Positions 1 through 12,287 are shown, counted from the first letter of the stretch. The stretch is DNA of 64,000 nt from Antedon mediterranea (GCF_964355755.1 NC_092673.1:20465001-20529000), one strand, 5' to 3'. Notes: generated from the letters alone by a model not told the origin. Numbers and translations: made by a program.

Positions 1-847
1 TTGGAAAACGTGTTTTTTACAATTATAGTAAATACCGTAAAACAGAGTGAATTAATAATTGATTGAAGCAATGAACGTTATCGTGTCCGATTACGTTTCC
101 GGCAATAAACAAACACCATGTGCAGCTGGGAGCTATGACGAAATAAACAATTAACTAAGTTTTATTAGACAAATATTTGTTTTCAATAGAAACCTGTACC
201 ATGGAGCTATAAAATTACTGTACCATGCTCAAAACGGAAGCCCAATAATAGTAGTAGGGCTCGTCTCCATTTTTAACTTTTTTAGAATGTTTCACCCCTC
301 TATCCTATCTAATAACGCTGAAAACACAAAATCGTGTAGCAAAATTGTTTAAAGCTCAAAAAGTAAAGAAATACATAAGTACACTAAAAGGTACAGTAAC
401 ACCTTCATACAATATAGATTTTAAAATGTACGACAAAAAATATAACCATAGCACATATATATCCATATAACTATCATAAACAAATACAGTCATAAAAATT
501 ATACTCTTGATTATAGAGTGAAATTCAGTCTTCCCCGATTAAACAAACCACCACACTAATACGCACCATACATACAACCGCGTACGCCAAAACGTACCGT
601 AGTTACTTTATGGATATATAATTAATTATACCTCTATTATCTTCTATTACAATTATTGCTCTCGAAATGTCTAATACCTACAGCTTTTATAGGGTTTTTT
701 TTCAAAAATAAATTTTATTTTAATACAGGAATGTTTGGCTTACGTTGTATAACATGGAAAGGGGTAGGATAAAAAATGTAATGTTTAATTTATAGCATGC
801 AATGGTGATGTGCTTTACAATAGTGTATAATTGAAATACAGGCTAAT

Positions 848-886
848 CAGGGAGTTGTAAAAAGATAATTATTTTACAACTCCCTG
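848..886. mobile_element. 39-bp palindromic micro-element with 7-bp target duplication
   Basis: Two perfect 15-bp inverted repeats, CAGGGAGTTGTAAAA (848-862) and its reverse complement (872-886), enclose only 9 bp. The element is flanked on both sides by the direct repeat GGCTAAT (841-847 and 887-893). A second copy with the same arms lies at 33623-33652. The CAGGG...CCCTG termini recall hAT-type elements, but a 7-bp duplication is shorter than the usual 8 bp. It is far too short to encode anything and must have been mobilised in trans if it is a transposon. Confidence 0.75.
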
Positions 887-1044
887 GGCTAATCGCTACA
901 AAATAGTACAGTTGCAAACAATCAGTAGGAATGTTTAGCATAGTGATTTTAGCTGCATCTGTTATAACACTGAACTGAAATTACTATAGACGTTGAGTAA
1001 TGAGCATATTAAAATTATATCTATAAACACTAAAATAAAAGCAA

Positions 1045-1220
1045 ATTTAGTTTACATAGACGAGCGGTAACGGTAAGCGGAAAACCGCGTAGCTTGTCCA
1101 ACATTGAATCTGATCTATCCTTAGCAGCGGAAGCCGACCGTCTGCTCCGCGTTGTGTGTAAATGGGCATACGGCATAATACAGATTCTATATTTTTATTA
1201 CAGTTACCGCGTTGGCCATA
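1045..1220. repeat. Degenerate TIR element, family H copy 1
   Basis: The left end carries TTTACATAGACGAGCGGTAA and the right end carries GTTACCGCGTTGGCCA, which are imperfect inverted repeats. The same termini are better preserved at 25448-25612. Non-coding. Confidence 0.5.
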
Positions 1221-1790
1221 AGAGCATCTATTTGGTGAAGTGGCTTTGTAGGTCTATAACAAGCTATACATAGTACACACTAATCATTTGGATCGATTTG
1301 AAATTACTATTATTACTTTTCTAATTTACATTTGAACAAAAATATATTTTCTTTTAGTGTACTTGGTTATTAGTTCTCTTTTCTTATTGCACTAATTAAA
1401 ATAATAATAATTTATGCATGAACAATGACAATTGAAAAGGGGAGTGGGGGGGGGGGCAGGGTATTAAATGTCAATTTATTATACTTTGACATTCCTAATA
1501 CAGTCTTTTTATCCTAGTATAAAAATTATATTTCTATAAAACATTTAAGACAAGACAAATAGAACCAATATTTTAATATGTACTTCAACATGCAGTGGAT
1601 GGAGGATGTGCACTTCTGCTTTATCACACATATATTTTTTTAAATATCAAAATTACTGAGGATTTTAAAAAAAGGGTAACTTTCTTTTATACCACAGAGG
1701 AATTATTATATGTTCCTCCCTTGTTATAATGTTTAGTCTGTGTTAGCTTTAGAGCAGACGTTAGTGTCACTCTGTACATGTTAATACAAT

Positions 1791-1875
1791 GACACTCATT
1801 GCAACACTAAATGACACCCACTACAACACTAAATGACCCCCATTGCAACACTGAATAACACCCATTAGAACACCA
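1791..1875. repeat. Short tandem repeat, 22-23 bp unit, about 4 copies
   Basis: Units of the type ATTGCAACACTAAATGACACCC repeat about four times with substitutions. Non-coding minisatellite. Confidence 0.75.
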
Positions 1876-2663
1876 TCACTTCCAAATTTGTACTGTACTA
1901 CTTTAAACCGAACACTATAAAGCCATTATTTTTTTTACCAGTAGTTTGCACGAAAACAAAATGATAGTGAACATTATGGGCACATGAAAGAATATAAATA
2001 TCGTTACCTAATCTATCATTTCAACACGAAAATTATCATTAGTACGAAAATAAAGGTTCTATAGTTGTTTTGTATAACAAAAATAATACTGCAACACAAT
2101 ACATGATAAATAAAAATAAAATATATACTATAATATTTATGGTACAATTATTCTACAACAATAAATTAAATTTATATTTAAATGACTATGATCCTAATAG
2201 CATTGAATAATCAATAAAAAAAATATATGTATTTGTCAAGTGCTTTTGAATACCTCTATGATATACATTGCAGTGCAGTGTGCAGCTATACAAGCTTTGT
2301 CACATGGCAATAAATTATACTATGTAACTTTGGTTGCTCCACAAAAAACATTATTAGTTAACGGACGGACCAAACCAAACCAAAAAGTAAATACATGAAA
2401 GATATGACGTCCTGAGAATCAAGAACAATTAATTTCACTTATTTGTAGAAAAATTCTTTCTTAGATTTTCATTATTTGGTACAAAAATATTTACTTAACG
2501 ATTATTTTTAGCACATATTAAATTGCAAACTTGTCACTTGTACCTGATCCACACACACTGTAAGATATTGTTTTCCTGTGACAGCACTCAGATTTGTAAA
2601 AGTCAGTTTCAAGAATACATCGATGCAATACAGCGCTATCTTCGCATATGTGTGTAACTTTCA

Positions 2664-2852
2664 AAAGCGTGGTTTACCACTAGAACGCAACGACGTATTG
2701 ACGCAAAGTGCTGTATTGCATAATCACCAGTGGGAACCGACAACGCAACAGTGCAGCAAATATCTCAGGTTTGATTTTTCACGCAGGCGGGGTAGAATAC
2801 AATTATTGGAAGGGCATTTTCTTCCGTTGCGTCGCTAGTGGGAACCAAGCTG
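2664..2852 (+). repeat. MITE family B, copy B0
   Basis: It begins AAAGCGTGGTTTACCACTAG and ends CTAGTGGGAACCAAGCT. The interior matches the other B copies: GACGTATTGACGCAAAGTGC, a GTGGGAACCGAC block, a GTTTGATTT block, and ATTGGAAGGGCATTTTC near the right end. Short open frames here are repeat artefacts. Confidence 0.85.
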
Positions 2853-2883
2853 AAGGAGTTTTTTTACCCATCGTTTACAATAC

Positions 2884-3045
2884 CATAACAAACTAGCATG
2901 TGAAAATGTCACAATTCGGTTAAGCCGAATGTCTAAATATGGTAGTGATATACCCAAATATGGTAGTGATATGACATCATCATGTCCATATATGAGCACA
3001 TCACATATTTTTGTCACATAAAGTTTGATGGTGTAGACATCGCTT
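2884..3045 (+). repeat. Degenerate MITE family C, copy C1
   Basis: It contains the family C core: ATATGGTAGTGATAT twice, then GACATCATCATGTCCATATA, then a GTCACATAAAGTTTGATGG right arm. The left terminal repeat is eroded. Confidence 0.75.
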
Positions 3046-3210
3046 TACACTATCACAGGAGATATCCATGTAACAATTTGCGTTGTATGTGTGAATCGGG
3101 TATTATACTCTAATTGTCACACTATAACTATTTTGAAACTAACTTGTAAAACAGCAATATATCTACCAAACATGGCAGTCTAATGTGTCATGTGACCAAG
3201 ATATCCAGCA

Positions 3211-6200
3211 TCATTCTGTTACCGTTCCTCCTGTTTGCTGTTGTTGAATGCGTGTGAGGTGGCTGGCAAGTACGTGGCCAAATTTCTTTTGATGTATATC
3301 GATGGCTGCTATAGATTTGAACAAGGAACCTGAAGCTATTGTCTCCGGAAGTTTGGTGAGAAACTGGGCTATATGAATAAAGTCCATCTCAAGTAAAATA
3401 TTACGGTACAATTGAAGGATTCCTATAAAAGAAAAAACAATGAAAATTGATTTTTGTTTTAATGCATTTTTATATATTTTTATAACTTGTCTTAAGGGTC
3501 TTTCGCACCTGTTCCGGCACGGTTCCGGTCTGGCGCCGGAAAATCCAATTGAATGTTTTCACGCGGCCACACACACATATTGATTGGCGCATAGCCGCGT
3601 GGAAACCAAACATTGATGTTCTTTTTGCCGAACGGGAACCGTGCGGGAACACGTGTAAAAAACCCTCCCCTTTTTATTGCTTGTTAGTCTACATTGTTTG
3701 GCAGAATTTATCAGCCTTTGGCTGCCTTCTACTTGTATAGTTTTATATGGATGAATAAATATTGATTATTTTAAATTGATAAACAAATATAGCAAAAAAA
3801 AAGATTATTTCGCTACCTAATGCTGTCCTGAAAAGAAACTCTTCTCCATCACGAAAGAACACATCCCAGACTCTACAAGCAACGTCTAATGGCAGTGACT
3901 TGCTGTACAGTGTATACATCCTGAAATAACAAGCGCAATATTATTGTAACTTTATGTTATGTATCCCAATTCTCCTTTCTATTGGATACTTTGTATTTAA
4001 GAAAAAATATCTCACATGTGATTGGTGAATAGTTATTGATGCCTATTTAAAATGTTTTATGAAAAGAAAAGGTTCAAGAAAAACAAACTATATTATTACC
4101 GTAAGTGTTATTCAGAAATGCCATACAAAGAGCAATATAGAAAGAGCATGGTCTTCTAGCAAAAGGGCACATAATTGAAACCTCTAACAATATCTAACGG
4201 TAACCGCTAACAATATCTAAAAGTAACCGCTAACAATACCTAACAGTAACTGCAACAATATCTAACGGTAACTTTTAAAAATAACTAACGGTAACTTCTA
4301 ACAATATCTAACAGTAACCTAAAACTATATCTAATAGTAGCATCTAACAATATCTAATGGTAGCATCTAACAACATCTAACAGTAACATCTAACAATATC
4401 TAATGGTAACTTCTAACAAAATTTAACGGTAACCTCTAACAATATCTAATGGTAACATCTAACGATATCTAACAGTGACTTCTAACAATATCTAACGGTA
4501 ACCTCCAACAATATCCAACAGTAACCCGAGTCAACAATTGCTCTATCCTTTCAATACTGGCAAACAAATAAATGTATATTTTTGCAAAAACTTTACCAGT
4601 CAATAATATATAAATCAGGCGTAACTTCTAATTCTTCAAAATGAACAAATAACTGAGGAAGATTATCTTGAAAATACTCTTCAAATGTTGCAAAATATGC
4701 TTGCATCTGTGGAAAAAAAATACTTTTAAATTAATTCCTCCTATAATTCTGTATTTTAAATTTTGTGACTTCTTAATTTAGTGATTTCTTAATTTAGTGA
4801 TTTCTTGTTTAAATTTGATTGTGTATAAAACAATGACCACAATTGACAGACTGACTTTTCATTATCTCAATTCATCATCTTTATGCTGGTTTGGTAAATT
4901 ACTTACAATGGTTTGGTCAAGTCGAAAGAATGCCATTTGACATGGTTTATTCATAAGGTTACTAAAGCACAGGAAAGCATTAGGAGGCTCCAAGTTAAGT
5001 AAAAACACAGCAGCAATGAAAGACATCCCTTGAACCTAAATGCACAAATATAAAATATTTATTACTATTATTGAGAAATGGTTAATAGAGAAACCAGTGT
5101 TTATGATGGTATGTTTATTTTCAAACTTGAGAAAACTCTTAAGTTTTTCAAGAAACAGGTACATACTGTATCTTTTCTGTCTATAAATTTAATATTAATG
5201 TGTTGGTTCTAAGAAATGGTCCTATATTCATTAGTAGATAAATATATAAACAATGAATGGCATCTCAATATAAAATATTACTGTTCATCCCCATCATATT
5301 ATATCTATAATCAGTTTCAGAACATAAAATACCCTAGCAGAACCTTATGTTATGACGTCAGTAATCCACTTCAACATCAATAGGAAACAGCCATTTCCTT
5401 TGCTTCCAAATGACACAAAATATAATCATAATGCTGTTCTTAAAGTCAGAATAAAATTATTATGTTGTAGTGTTTGAGAAAAATATTTTAATGGTTTTGA
5501 AAAAGTAAGAAACTGAATTAGTAAATGTAGTGCAAATTATGACTATGGTAGTATAGATGAAGAAACAACAAGCTCCATATACTTACATATCCCACATCTG
5601 GCCTATAGCAAGCATAAGCTCCCAGAATGCTATGCAGCATATTGTGATAAGGACCACCCTAAAAGTAAGGAAAACATGACAAATGATGTTTATCTTTTAA
5701 GTTCATCTATACATTGCATTCTCGCACTGGATTCGTCAACAGACTTTGTCATTCCACGCAACGACCACACAATATGCATAGAGATGATTTTCCACTGGAC
5801 CAATTTGTTCATGTAAATCCAACGTTTCTCCAAGAAAACAATCACACTTTCCACCACAAGAGCGTATGGTTGCGATTTTCATTTTCATCGCGTGTCTGCT
5901 GAGTGATTCACATTAGTGTATGAACGTGTCATAGCTCATTTACTTAGCTCTGATTGGTTGTGCAATTTTTTCACTTTGCAAAAAGTAGAAACAAGTCAAA
6001 CTACCAATTTTGCTAAACTGAAAAACTTAAGGAACTAGAACTCGACGTCGCAGAGAAGAATTTGGAATATGGAAACATGAATACGTATGCGTGTAAGCCG
6101 ATGTTTTTGTTTCGCGCGAACAAATTTGCCTAGTGGAAAATTGACGCAAGTCGTGGGTTGTCACAAGTCGGAAGATGGCTAGTTTACCTTTTGGAAAATG

Positions 6201-9200
6201 CATAGATGAGGGAATGTTCTAGAAACATCCAGTTTGATCAACTCCATGCTGGACTCTCTACTTGCTTTGTGAACTATAAACAAGAAATAAACATGTATAC
6301 AATGTTGCTGTTCAATTTTGAATGTGTTTATTATTGATGAAATAAAATAATTTAGTTAGATACTAACCTTTCTCTGCATCTGGTTCTTTGATAGATTTTA
6401 ATGTGTCTCTTGCTCTTTCTTTAAAGATCTCAAACAACTCTAAACATTGAAACAAAAAATGTGTTACAATAATTATCAAAAGGAAGAAATAGTAACATGT
6501 TTGCAAAACTGAATTTGTTTAGTATATAAGCTAAATTTGACTGCAAACAAGTACAGTAATGATTTTTAACACTTGTAAAAGACAATGTTTATATTTTTTT
6601 ATTTATTAATATTTCTTTATATTGGGTATTCTCCCTGAGGGCCCAGGTATGATCACTGGCGGTGTGTAACAGTGGCTACGTGTGTACTGGTACACGTCTC
6701 GAAAGATATACTAGGTTCTTTAAAGTGCACATGAGCTAGATGTGTACACTTGACCTACATTTAATATTCCTTATCTGAGAAAACTCGTTCTACCACCAGA
6801 ACCATGGAGCGAGTGAGCCATGAACCCTTGCCGATGTTATGGCTACGTCATTACAGTTCCATTATCTTAACCACTTACTCAATCGGCCACTCACTCGATA
6901 ATGTTTGTTCATTTTGATCAGCGCTTAGAGCCGCCCTGCATTTTGTGCTACATTAAAATAAACATTAGTATGTTTGTGGTCCCTGCAGTTTGGGACAGTG
7001 TTTGTATGTTGTGTCACTTTTGTATCTAATTACCGTCAGTTATATTGAGTTCATTTCCTATAGCCATGATCCAAACCTTTCCTCTAACACTAGGGGGAAT
7101 TCCATTCCACCACAGCTCTCTTGTCTTCTTCTGGCTTCTCCTATAAAGTAAACGAAGTCTCTAATAATAAGGTTGGAGAGAAAAAATGGTATGTGAAATG
7201 GTTGTCTAAATAATCTTAAGCTCTGTCTACACTATTAAAACTAGTTTGACAAAACAAGTTTGATGTGCCCAAATATGGTAGTGATATGCCCGAAAATGGT
7301 AGTTATATGACATCATCATGTCCATATAGGTATGGGCACATCACCTTTTTTTGTCACATACAGTTTTTGATAGTGTAGACTGGGCTTTAAATGCATTACT
7401 AACGCAAGACATAGTTTGTTAACCATGGGCCAATGTGTAGTACACTAGGCCAGCCTATACCCCAGAATATGTACATTGCTTTGAAATTAATGCAGAATTG
7501 TTGGTAATACCAGCACTCTTCACTGGTGATACCAAAGGGTTATACAAATCAGTATGATATATAATGAGTCATTTAATTATTTTTTAGAAACATTCATATT
7601 TTGAATTGCATTTACTACTGTACATGAATGAAACAAGTTTCTATTGTGTACAGTATATAAAACAGGAAATGATTATTTCCTTTAAATCCCCCAATTCAGG
7701 TTTCAAACTGTCATGCACCTGATTAACATTTACAGATCACATGACAACAGGTAAATTATGAAGAAACTTCCTCATCTAAAATTACCTTTTATGAGTTAGG
7801 GAAAGTAAAAATAAACACGCAATGTTTACCATTTACAAATATACTGTATATATATATATATATATATATAAATACAACAGGCAAAGAACATTAATTCTAA
7901 ACCGACCGGTGATATACTGAAATTTATTTAATTAATTTGAAACGATAAAGATGAGGAAACCTGTGAGAATGAGAAAAAGTCGCCCCAACCGAGACTCGAA
8001 CTCGGACCGTCTGCTTGATATGCAGTTGCCCTAACCATTAGACCACTGGGGCTTTCATGGTATGTTTCAAACTCGATTGGATAGCGACTCTTTAACATTC
8101 TCAGCGTGGTACGTGGTATAAATATATATATATATCCAATCTGCAGACAGTACTGTTTCAATCTTATTAGATCTCGTCAGTGGAGCTCAGGTTTCGAAAT
8201 GATATATATATATGTATATATACAAATACATATTACATTATCTAACAACATAAATATAAATGCATAACTAGAGGATATACAGTTAGCTGCAGTTAGTATA
8301 AAGGTCTTTCACTCCTGTTTCAACATGGTTCCAGTCTGGTCCTAGCAAAACAAATCGAACATTAATGTTTTGTTTTCACACAGCTACATGCATATCAATT
8401 TTCGCATAATTGACTTTTAATTTGATTTGCCGACGCCGGACAGTGTAAATATAAATTAAACTTACACAGCATCAAAGTTAGGCAATATATCTTTGTTCCA
8501 AGTGGTCAGTGAATTCTGAACTTTTTGGTCAAGTTTTGTCTGCTGGACATGATCCTTAGCCAGCTGCTTAGCGAGCTCTTTTTCTACAATATAAGAAAAA
8601 AACAACAACTTAAATACATATATTGTAGGACGTTGGTCTCGGGTAAAACTGCTAATTGGATATTAATGTTAAAACTGCTAAATGGACAATAATGTTTAAT
8701 CATTCATGGTAACAGGGTTTGTTAATTTAAAAACTTTCTTTATAAAGTATTTTATTGTAAACCATGGAGGTACTGTATAACACCATAAACAGTGTAAACA
8801 GACTAATCACCTACTGTGATGAACTGTACAGTAATTCTTTTCAAAATAAAGGTACATCCTGGTACTATATTCAAATCATTAATCTAAACCCACATTGACC
8901 TTGCCTTAGTTCTTATTTCTTTATAATGAAACATATTGAAAATAAATGTCTGCAAATATGTATTATATTGAAATCAATCAAATACGTTGCTTCAATGAAC
9001 CCACTGTAAAATAGGAATACAATATGAAGAAAAACAAGAAGTAGAAACAAAAAGGACGAGGAAATGATGTCACTGAAATGTCGCTATAGGGAATTTAAAT
9101 TTTGTGTTGAATTTCCAATCCATAAATATCTGCCTGATCATAATTTAAGTATTAATGAACCAAGAATAATCAGAGATTAATTATATATTTCCTTCACAAG

Positions 9201-12200
9201 ACTTAAAAAGAGCTGGTATAGAAAAAAATAGTACTAAACAGATACAGAAATTGGTATCAATCATGGTTATCATATGTTTATTTCTCTAATTTACGGGTTT
9301 TTATGATTAGGCTATTTTATTTCTATTAAATACCAATTTTTTTTAGCCTATCTATTGATCATCGGTCTACTTGTAACTCACGAAACTGAATACCGGTAAT
9401 CAGATACAGTATTTATTACATTATTAAACATCCCGCTTTTAATAAAACACTCCACTCGAATAAACACTTCTCATGGAACATCATTTGGAATGAACATCAT
9501 TTGGAATAAACATCCCCCTTCAAATATTAAATAAATAAAGGTTAAGTTTTAGTTAAACCAGTTGACAAGTACTTACTTGCTACGTTTCAGCTACTTTCAG
9601 TAGCCTTGTTCACGCAAATGACATTGTTACCATATTACTGTACACCCAAATAAATAAACTCATCATACCAAATAAACACTTCCCTCAAATAAACGCCCCC
9701 CACCGCTGCTAAAAACCCTCCTGAACAAATAACGCTATGATCTTATTCGAATAAATACGATATTTAATCAAAATGCAGTATCATGGTTACCTTTCTTTTT
9801 TGCTTCTTTCACCATCTGTTCATACATGTGTCGATGTTTCTGTTCTTCTTCAGGATTTTTGGCAGGAAGGTTACTGCAATAGCAAACAGACTTATTTATT
9901 TCCTATCCTAAATATTAGATCATAGAATATTTTTGAAATAACAATGAAGTTACAGTAGAACTCAGTGTTGTACTGTATTTAGTCAAAGATCTTGTAGACA
10001 AAGGCTAGATCGTCAACTCAAATATATTTGAATTTACAAAACGTGTAAACTAACAAAATTATACAAAATAATAAATACTCACAAAGGACGATTTTCAAAT
10101 ATCAGAGCAGTGGTTGAGCTTGCGACACCCAATGATGCTTGACGATTTTTCCATGATGTTGATCCGGTTGGTGGATGGGTAAAGCCTTTCTGTTGGTTGT
10201 CTGGCATGTCTTTTACCTGCATGCGGCCGAATGGTGTCCATTCCTCTTTGACAACTGCACCAGAGGCAGCAGAAGCCTTTTTAGATTTTCCACCAGAAAG
10301 ACGAGGAAAAAGATTTCTATGAAGAAATCAAATATCATTAAATTTGTACATAAAAAGAATTTGACAAAATATAAACTTTTAAGTTCTTTTGCATTAAATA
10401 AATGCACATTGAAAACGTAAACATTGTTAATGTATGTTGTTAATGTAAACAGTTAAACCAAAGATTTTTATAAAAAATCTAAAAAAACACGAATACATGG
10501 TCAGCTGTAATGTAACACTGAACAGAGCTCAAAGCACATAACATCTGTTTTTCTTAAATCTTTTCCTGAAGTTTGTCTGCTTTTGTAATTTAGTTTGAAA
10601 GATCTCAAGGGAATGCATGAAACACTACTGTACACAGATGGATGCAGATTTTTTCCATCATACACACTGAACATGTTTAACTGAGGATGGCTTTACCCAC
10701 AATCCACCATGTGAAGTGAATTTTCAGCTTGTACCAAAATAAAAAATTGGTGTGAGAGAAGAATTTGTGCAGACCAATTTGTTTTCACATCTATGTTGAA
10801 AGCACAGAATTAAAATTAAACAATAATTGTCTGCTACTGCTCCTGTACTGTACAGGGAATAATTTCGCCAGTGTAGTAAATTTGTGTAGCAAAAAATACA
10901 ATACAAAACTATTTTTCTCGACTCAAAAATCAGTTTCCCCTGCTGTAGGGAAAATATTTTATTCAAACAAATGATTAAATTTATTTAAAAGCAAAACTCA
11001 CCTTGTAAAAAAATTACCAATTCCTTTCTTTTTAGGTTTGGCTCCTTGTTCGGTGTAAGCAGACTCCTCCTCCGCATTAATACATTTAGGAGGACTTGAT
11101 CCAAACAGACTAACTTCAACAAAGTTTTGGTCACTCGAATCAGTATCAACATTTTCAAAACTGTTTGCAATTAAAATAGACTGTGGTATACCCGTTGTAT
11201 GGGAACCACAACTATCTGGACTCGTGTCTTTGGAAGTACTTTTGTTAGTAGCACTCTCACAATAATCTTTCTCATCTGATTCATCATCGAAATCACTAGA
11301 CATAATTCGAGGTGGGCAAGAATGTCGCGGAAAGTCATTTTTATTTGTGACATTTAATTTAGCAGTTAATGTCTCGCAACTTGTGACATTTAAAGTTGCA
11401 GGTGTTGTTTCACAATTCGTGCTGTCGAAAGTCGCAGGTGATGTTTCACAATTTGTAACGTCTAAAGTCGCAGGTGATGTTTGACACCTTGTTAAATTTA
11501 ATGTTGCAGGTTCTTTATTATCATTAATTTTGTCATCTACTATGATTCTGTTTTTATTGGAATCAACTTCATTGGCTAAGTTTTCTATACTATTTGATAA
11601 CTCATTGTACTGTGTTGAACCATTATCTTGACTGCATGTCAATAAACTATTTTTTCTGTGGTTTACAGATTTGTTTTCAGTTGTGCCACTGCCATAGTCT
11701 TCACAACTCTGTTTATCATCAGACTCATAGCCACCTGGAACTGACAAGCAGCATGAGTTTAGAGGATTTACAGAACTCAGAGCATGGCTACACACTCTCA
11801 TAACCTGATCTTGGACAACATATTTCACTGTTGATGATGGTACTTCTATTGCTTCGTGACCAATCTTAACTTTTATTCCATCCCCTGGAAATAACCTTTT
11901 ATCTCCCAAACAGCCTGATGAATTCTGTTCCCTCTCTTTCTCTGTAATTTGACCTTTTCTTTCTTGGTCATTATTGTCAAGATCATCACCTTCAACAAGT
12001 GTATTTTCAATTTCTTGAACAAAATCAGCATCTTCATCCCCAGATTTAGATTTTTGTCCTTTCTTCAATCTACCACTGCGTGCATTACGAACTACCTTCT
12101 TATCAGAGGTTCTACCCTTAAATTTGAAAATAGGCCATGTTGACGTAAATATGGGCGTTGATCTACCGCTCTGTTTAGCAGAACCTGCCTGGTTAGGTTC

Positions 12201-12287
12201 GTGATCTTGCTCTTGATGGGCCTGGTGGCCTAGCCTTGTCGACTCATTTTTACCACTGCTATTGTCCGTTTTACGTTGTTCTTTCAT
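3211..12287 (-). CDS. TBC1D12/TBC1D14-like Rab GTPase-activating protein, complete 12-exon coding sequence
   Basis: Exons in transcript order: 12287-11002, 10316-10083, 9873-9791, 8583-8466, 7140-7034, 6439-6368, 6273-6188, 5658-5587, 5035-4907, 4706-4597, 3920-3817, 3422-3211. They total 2613 nt, giving 870 residues plus stop, with GT/AG borders and consistent phases. The first ~500 residues are low-complexity and charged, with a 12-residue repeat near 260-317. A segment resembling the family's linker follows ([19 protein letters not shown]), then a charged helical stretch. The TBC domain starts near residue 583 ([14 protein letters not shown]). It has both catalytic fingers: Arg652 in IKLDVSR and Gln688 in GYVQGM. 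It ends with [20 protein letters not shown] and a short tail. TBC proteins stimulate GTP hydrolysis by Rabs; TBC1D14/12 act on recycling-endosome and autophagy traffic. Length exceeds the vertebrate proteins (roughly 700-780 residues), owing to the N-terminus. The sequence does not separate the TBC1D12 and TBC1D14 orthologues; it may represent the pre-duplication form. Confidence 0.96.
3493..3662. repeat. Palindromic element, family I copy 1, in intron 11 of the TBC1D gene
   Basis: Imperfect terminal inverted repeats lie at both ends: GTTCCGGCACGGTTCC on the left and GGAACCGTGCGGGAAC on the right. It lies wholly within the intron 3423-3816. A degenerate relative is at 8302-8452 in intron 4 of the same gene. 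Confidence 0.6.
4177..4528. repeat. 23-bp minisatellite in intron 10 of the TBC1D gene
   Basis: About 15 diverged copies of CTAACAATATCTAACGGTAAC plus two bases repeat head-to-tail. Variation is concentrated at the CGG/CAG/TGG position and at the two bases after GTAAC. The array lies between exons 10 and 11, well away from the splice sites. Confidence 0.9.
5789..6138. repeat. Putative TIR element, family J, in intron 7 of the TBC1D gene
   Basis: The left end is ATTTTCCACTGGACCAATTTG and the right end is the inverted near-match CAAATTTGCCTAGTGGAAAA. The 0.35 kb between them is non-coding. A fragment with the CGCCTAGTGGAAAA terminus occurs near 57775. The two arms differ at several positions, so exact borders are uncertain. 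Confidence 0.5.
6635..6905 (-). mobile_element. tRNA-derived SINE-like repeat, family D copy 1
   Basis: On the minus strand the sequence begins with a degenerate tRNA-like head (an A-box-like block near 6890 and a GGTTCA B-box-like block near 6820). A conserved body follows, containing CCATGGTTCTGGTGGTAGAA, ACACATCTAGCTCATGTGCA and GAACCTAGTA, and ends near the motif CCTGGGCCCTCAGGGAGA. The same order recurs at 24592-24862. It lies in intron 5 of the TBC1D gene. Confidence 0.7.
7216..7390 (+). repeat. MITE family C, copy C2, in intron 4 of the TBC1D gene
   Basis: TTA, then AGCTCTGTCTACACTATTAA, then the core with ATATGGTAGTGATATG and CATCATCATGTCCATATA, and an inverted right end with GATAGTGTAGACTGGGCT followed by TTA. 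Both ends are preserved, so this is an essentially full copy. Confidence 0.85.
7848..7870. repeat. (TA)n microsatellite
   Basis: About 11 TA dinucleotides in a row within intron 4 of the TBC1D gene. A shorter TA run lies near 8120-8135. Confidence 0.9.
7981..8052 (-). tRNA. tRNA-like gene or pseudogene, anticodon AUC (Asp-type)
   Basis: The minus strand folds into a full 72-nt cloverleaf. It has a 7-bp acceptor stem (GCCCCAG with TTGGGGC, last pair G-U), a D arm GTCT/GGGC with three G-U pairs, an anticodon stem with its outermost pair mismatched (A-A), and a perfect 5-bp T stem CCGAG/CTCGG with loop TTCGAGT. The anticodon loop is ATATCAA, giving 5'-AUC-3', which would read the Asp codon GAU. 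Eukaryotic tRNA-Asp normally carries GUC, and a weak D stem is also atypical. It lies in an intron of the TBC1D gene. A decayed tRNA or a tRNA-derived SINE head is as likely as a working gene. Confidence 0.45.
8302..8452. repeat. Degenerate family I element, copy 2
   Basis: It starts AAAGGTCTTTCACTCCTGTT with a GGTTCCAGTCTGGTCC block, paralleling 3493-3540. The right end near GCCGACGCCGGACAGTG is weakly matched. It abuts the 3' splice side of exon 4 (8466-8583) without overlapping it. Confidence 0.45.
11335..11510 (-). repeat. 36-bp coding tandem repeat in exon 1 of the TBC1D gene
   Basis: Four consecutive 12-residue units ([48 protein letters not shown]) and a fifth partial unit (TAKLNVTN) are encoded by a 36-bp tandem DNA repeat around residues 260-317. 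Each full unit carries one Cys and several Ser/Thr. It lies in the disordered N-terminal half, outside the TBC domain. Confidence 0.9.

Larger units (their letters stand above)
1..3210. other. Gene-poor stretch downstream of the TBC1D12/14-like gene (its 3' UTR lies in the right part)
   Basis: No coding exon could be supported here. The right end must contain the 3' UTR of the minus-strand TBC1D gene, whose stop codon is at 3211-3213; I could not choose a polyadenylation site. The stretch also contains a 39-bp palindromic insertion (848-886), a degenerate H-type TIR element (about 1045-1220), a G-run near 1445, a short 22-23 bp tandem repeat (1791-1875), a family B MITE (2664-2852) and a degenerate family C MITE (2884-3045). 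The rest is unassigned AT-rich DNA. Confidence 0.6.

Noticed and set aside
7928-8161. Minus-strand open frame of 77 codons
   Set aside because: It is read through the tRNA-like sequence and adjacent TA repeats.
10175-10420. Plus-strand open frame of 81 codons opposite TBC1D exon 2
   Set aside because: Antisense shadow of a well-supported exon.
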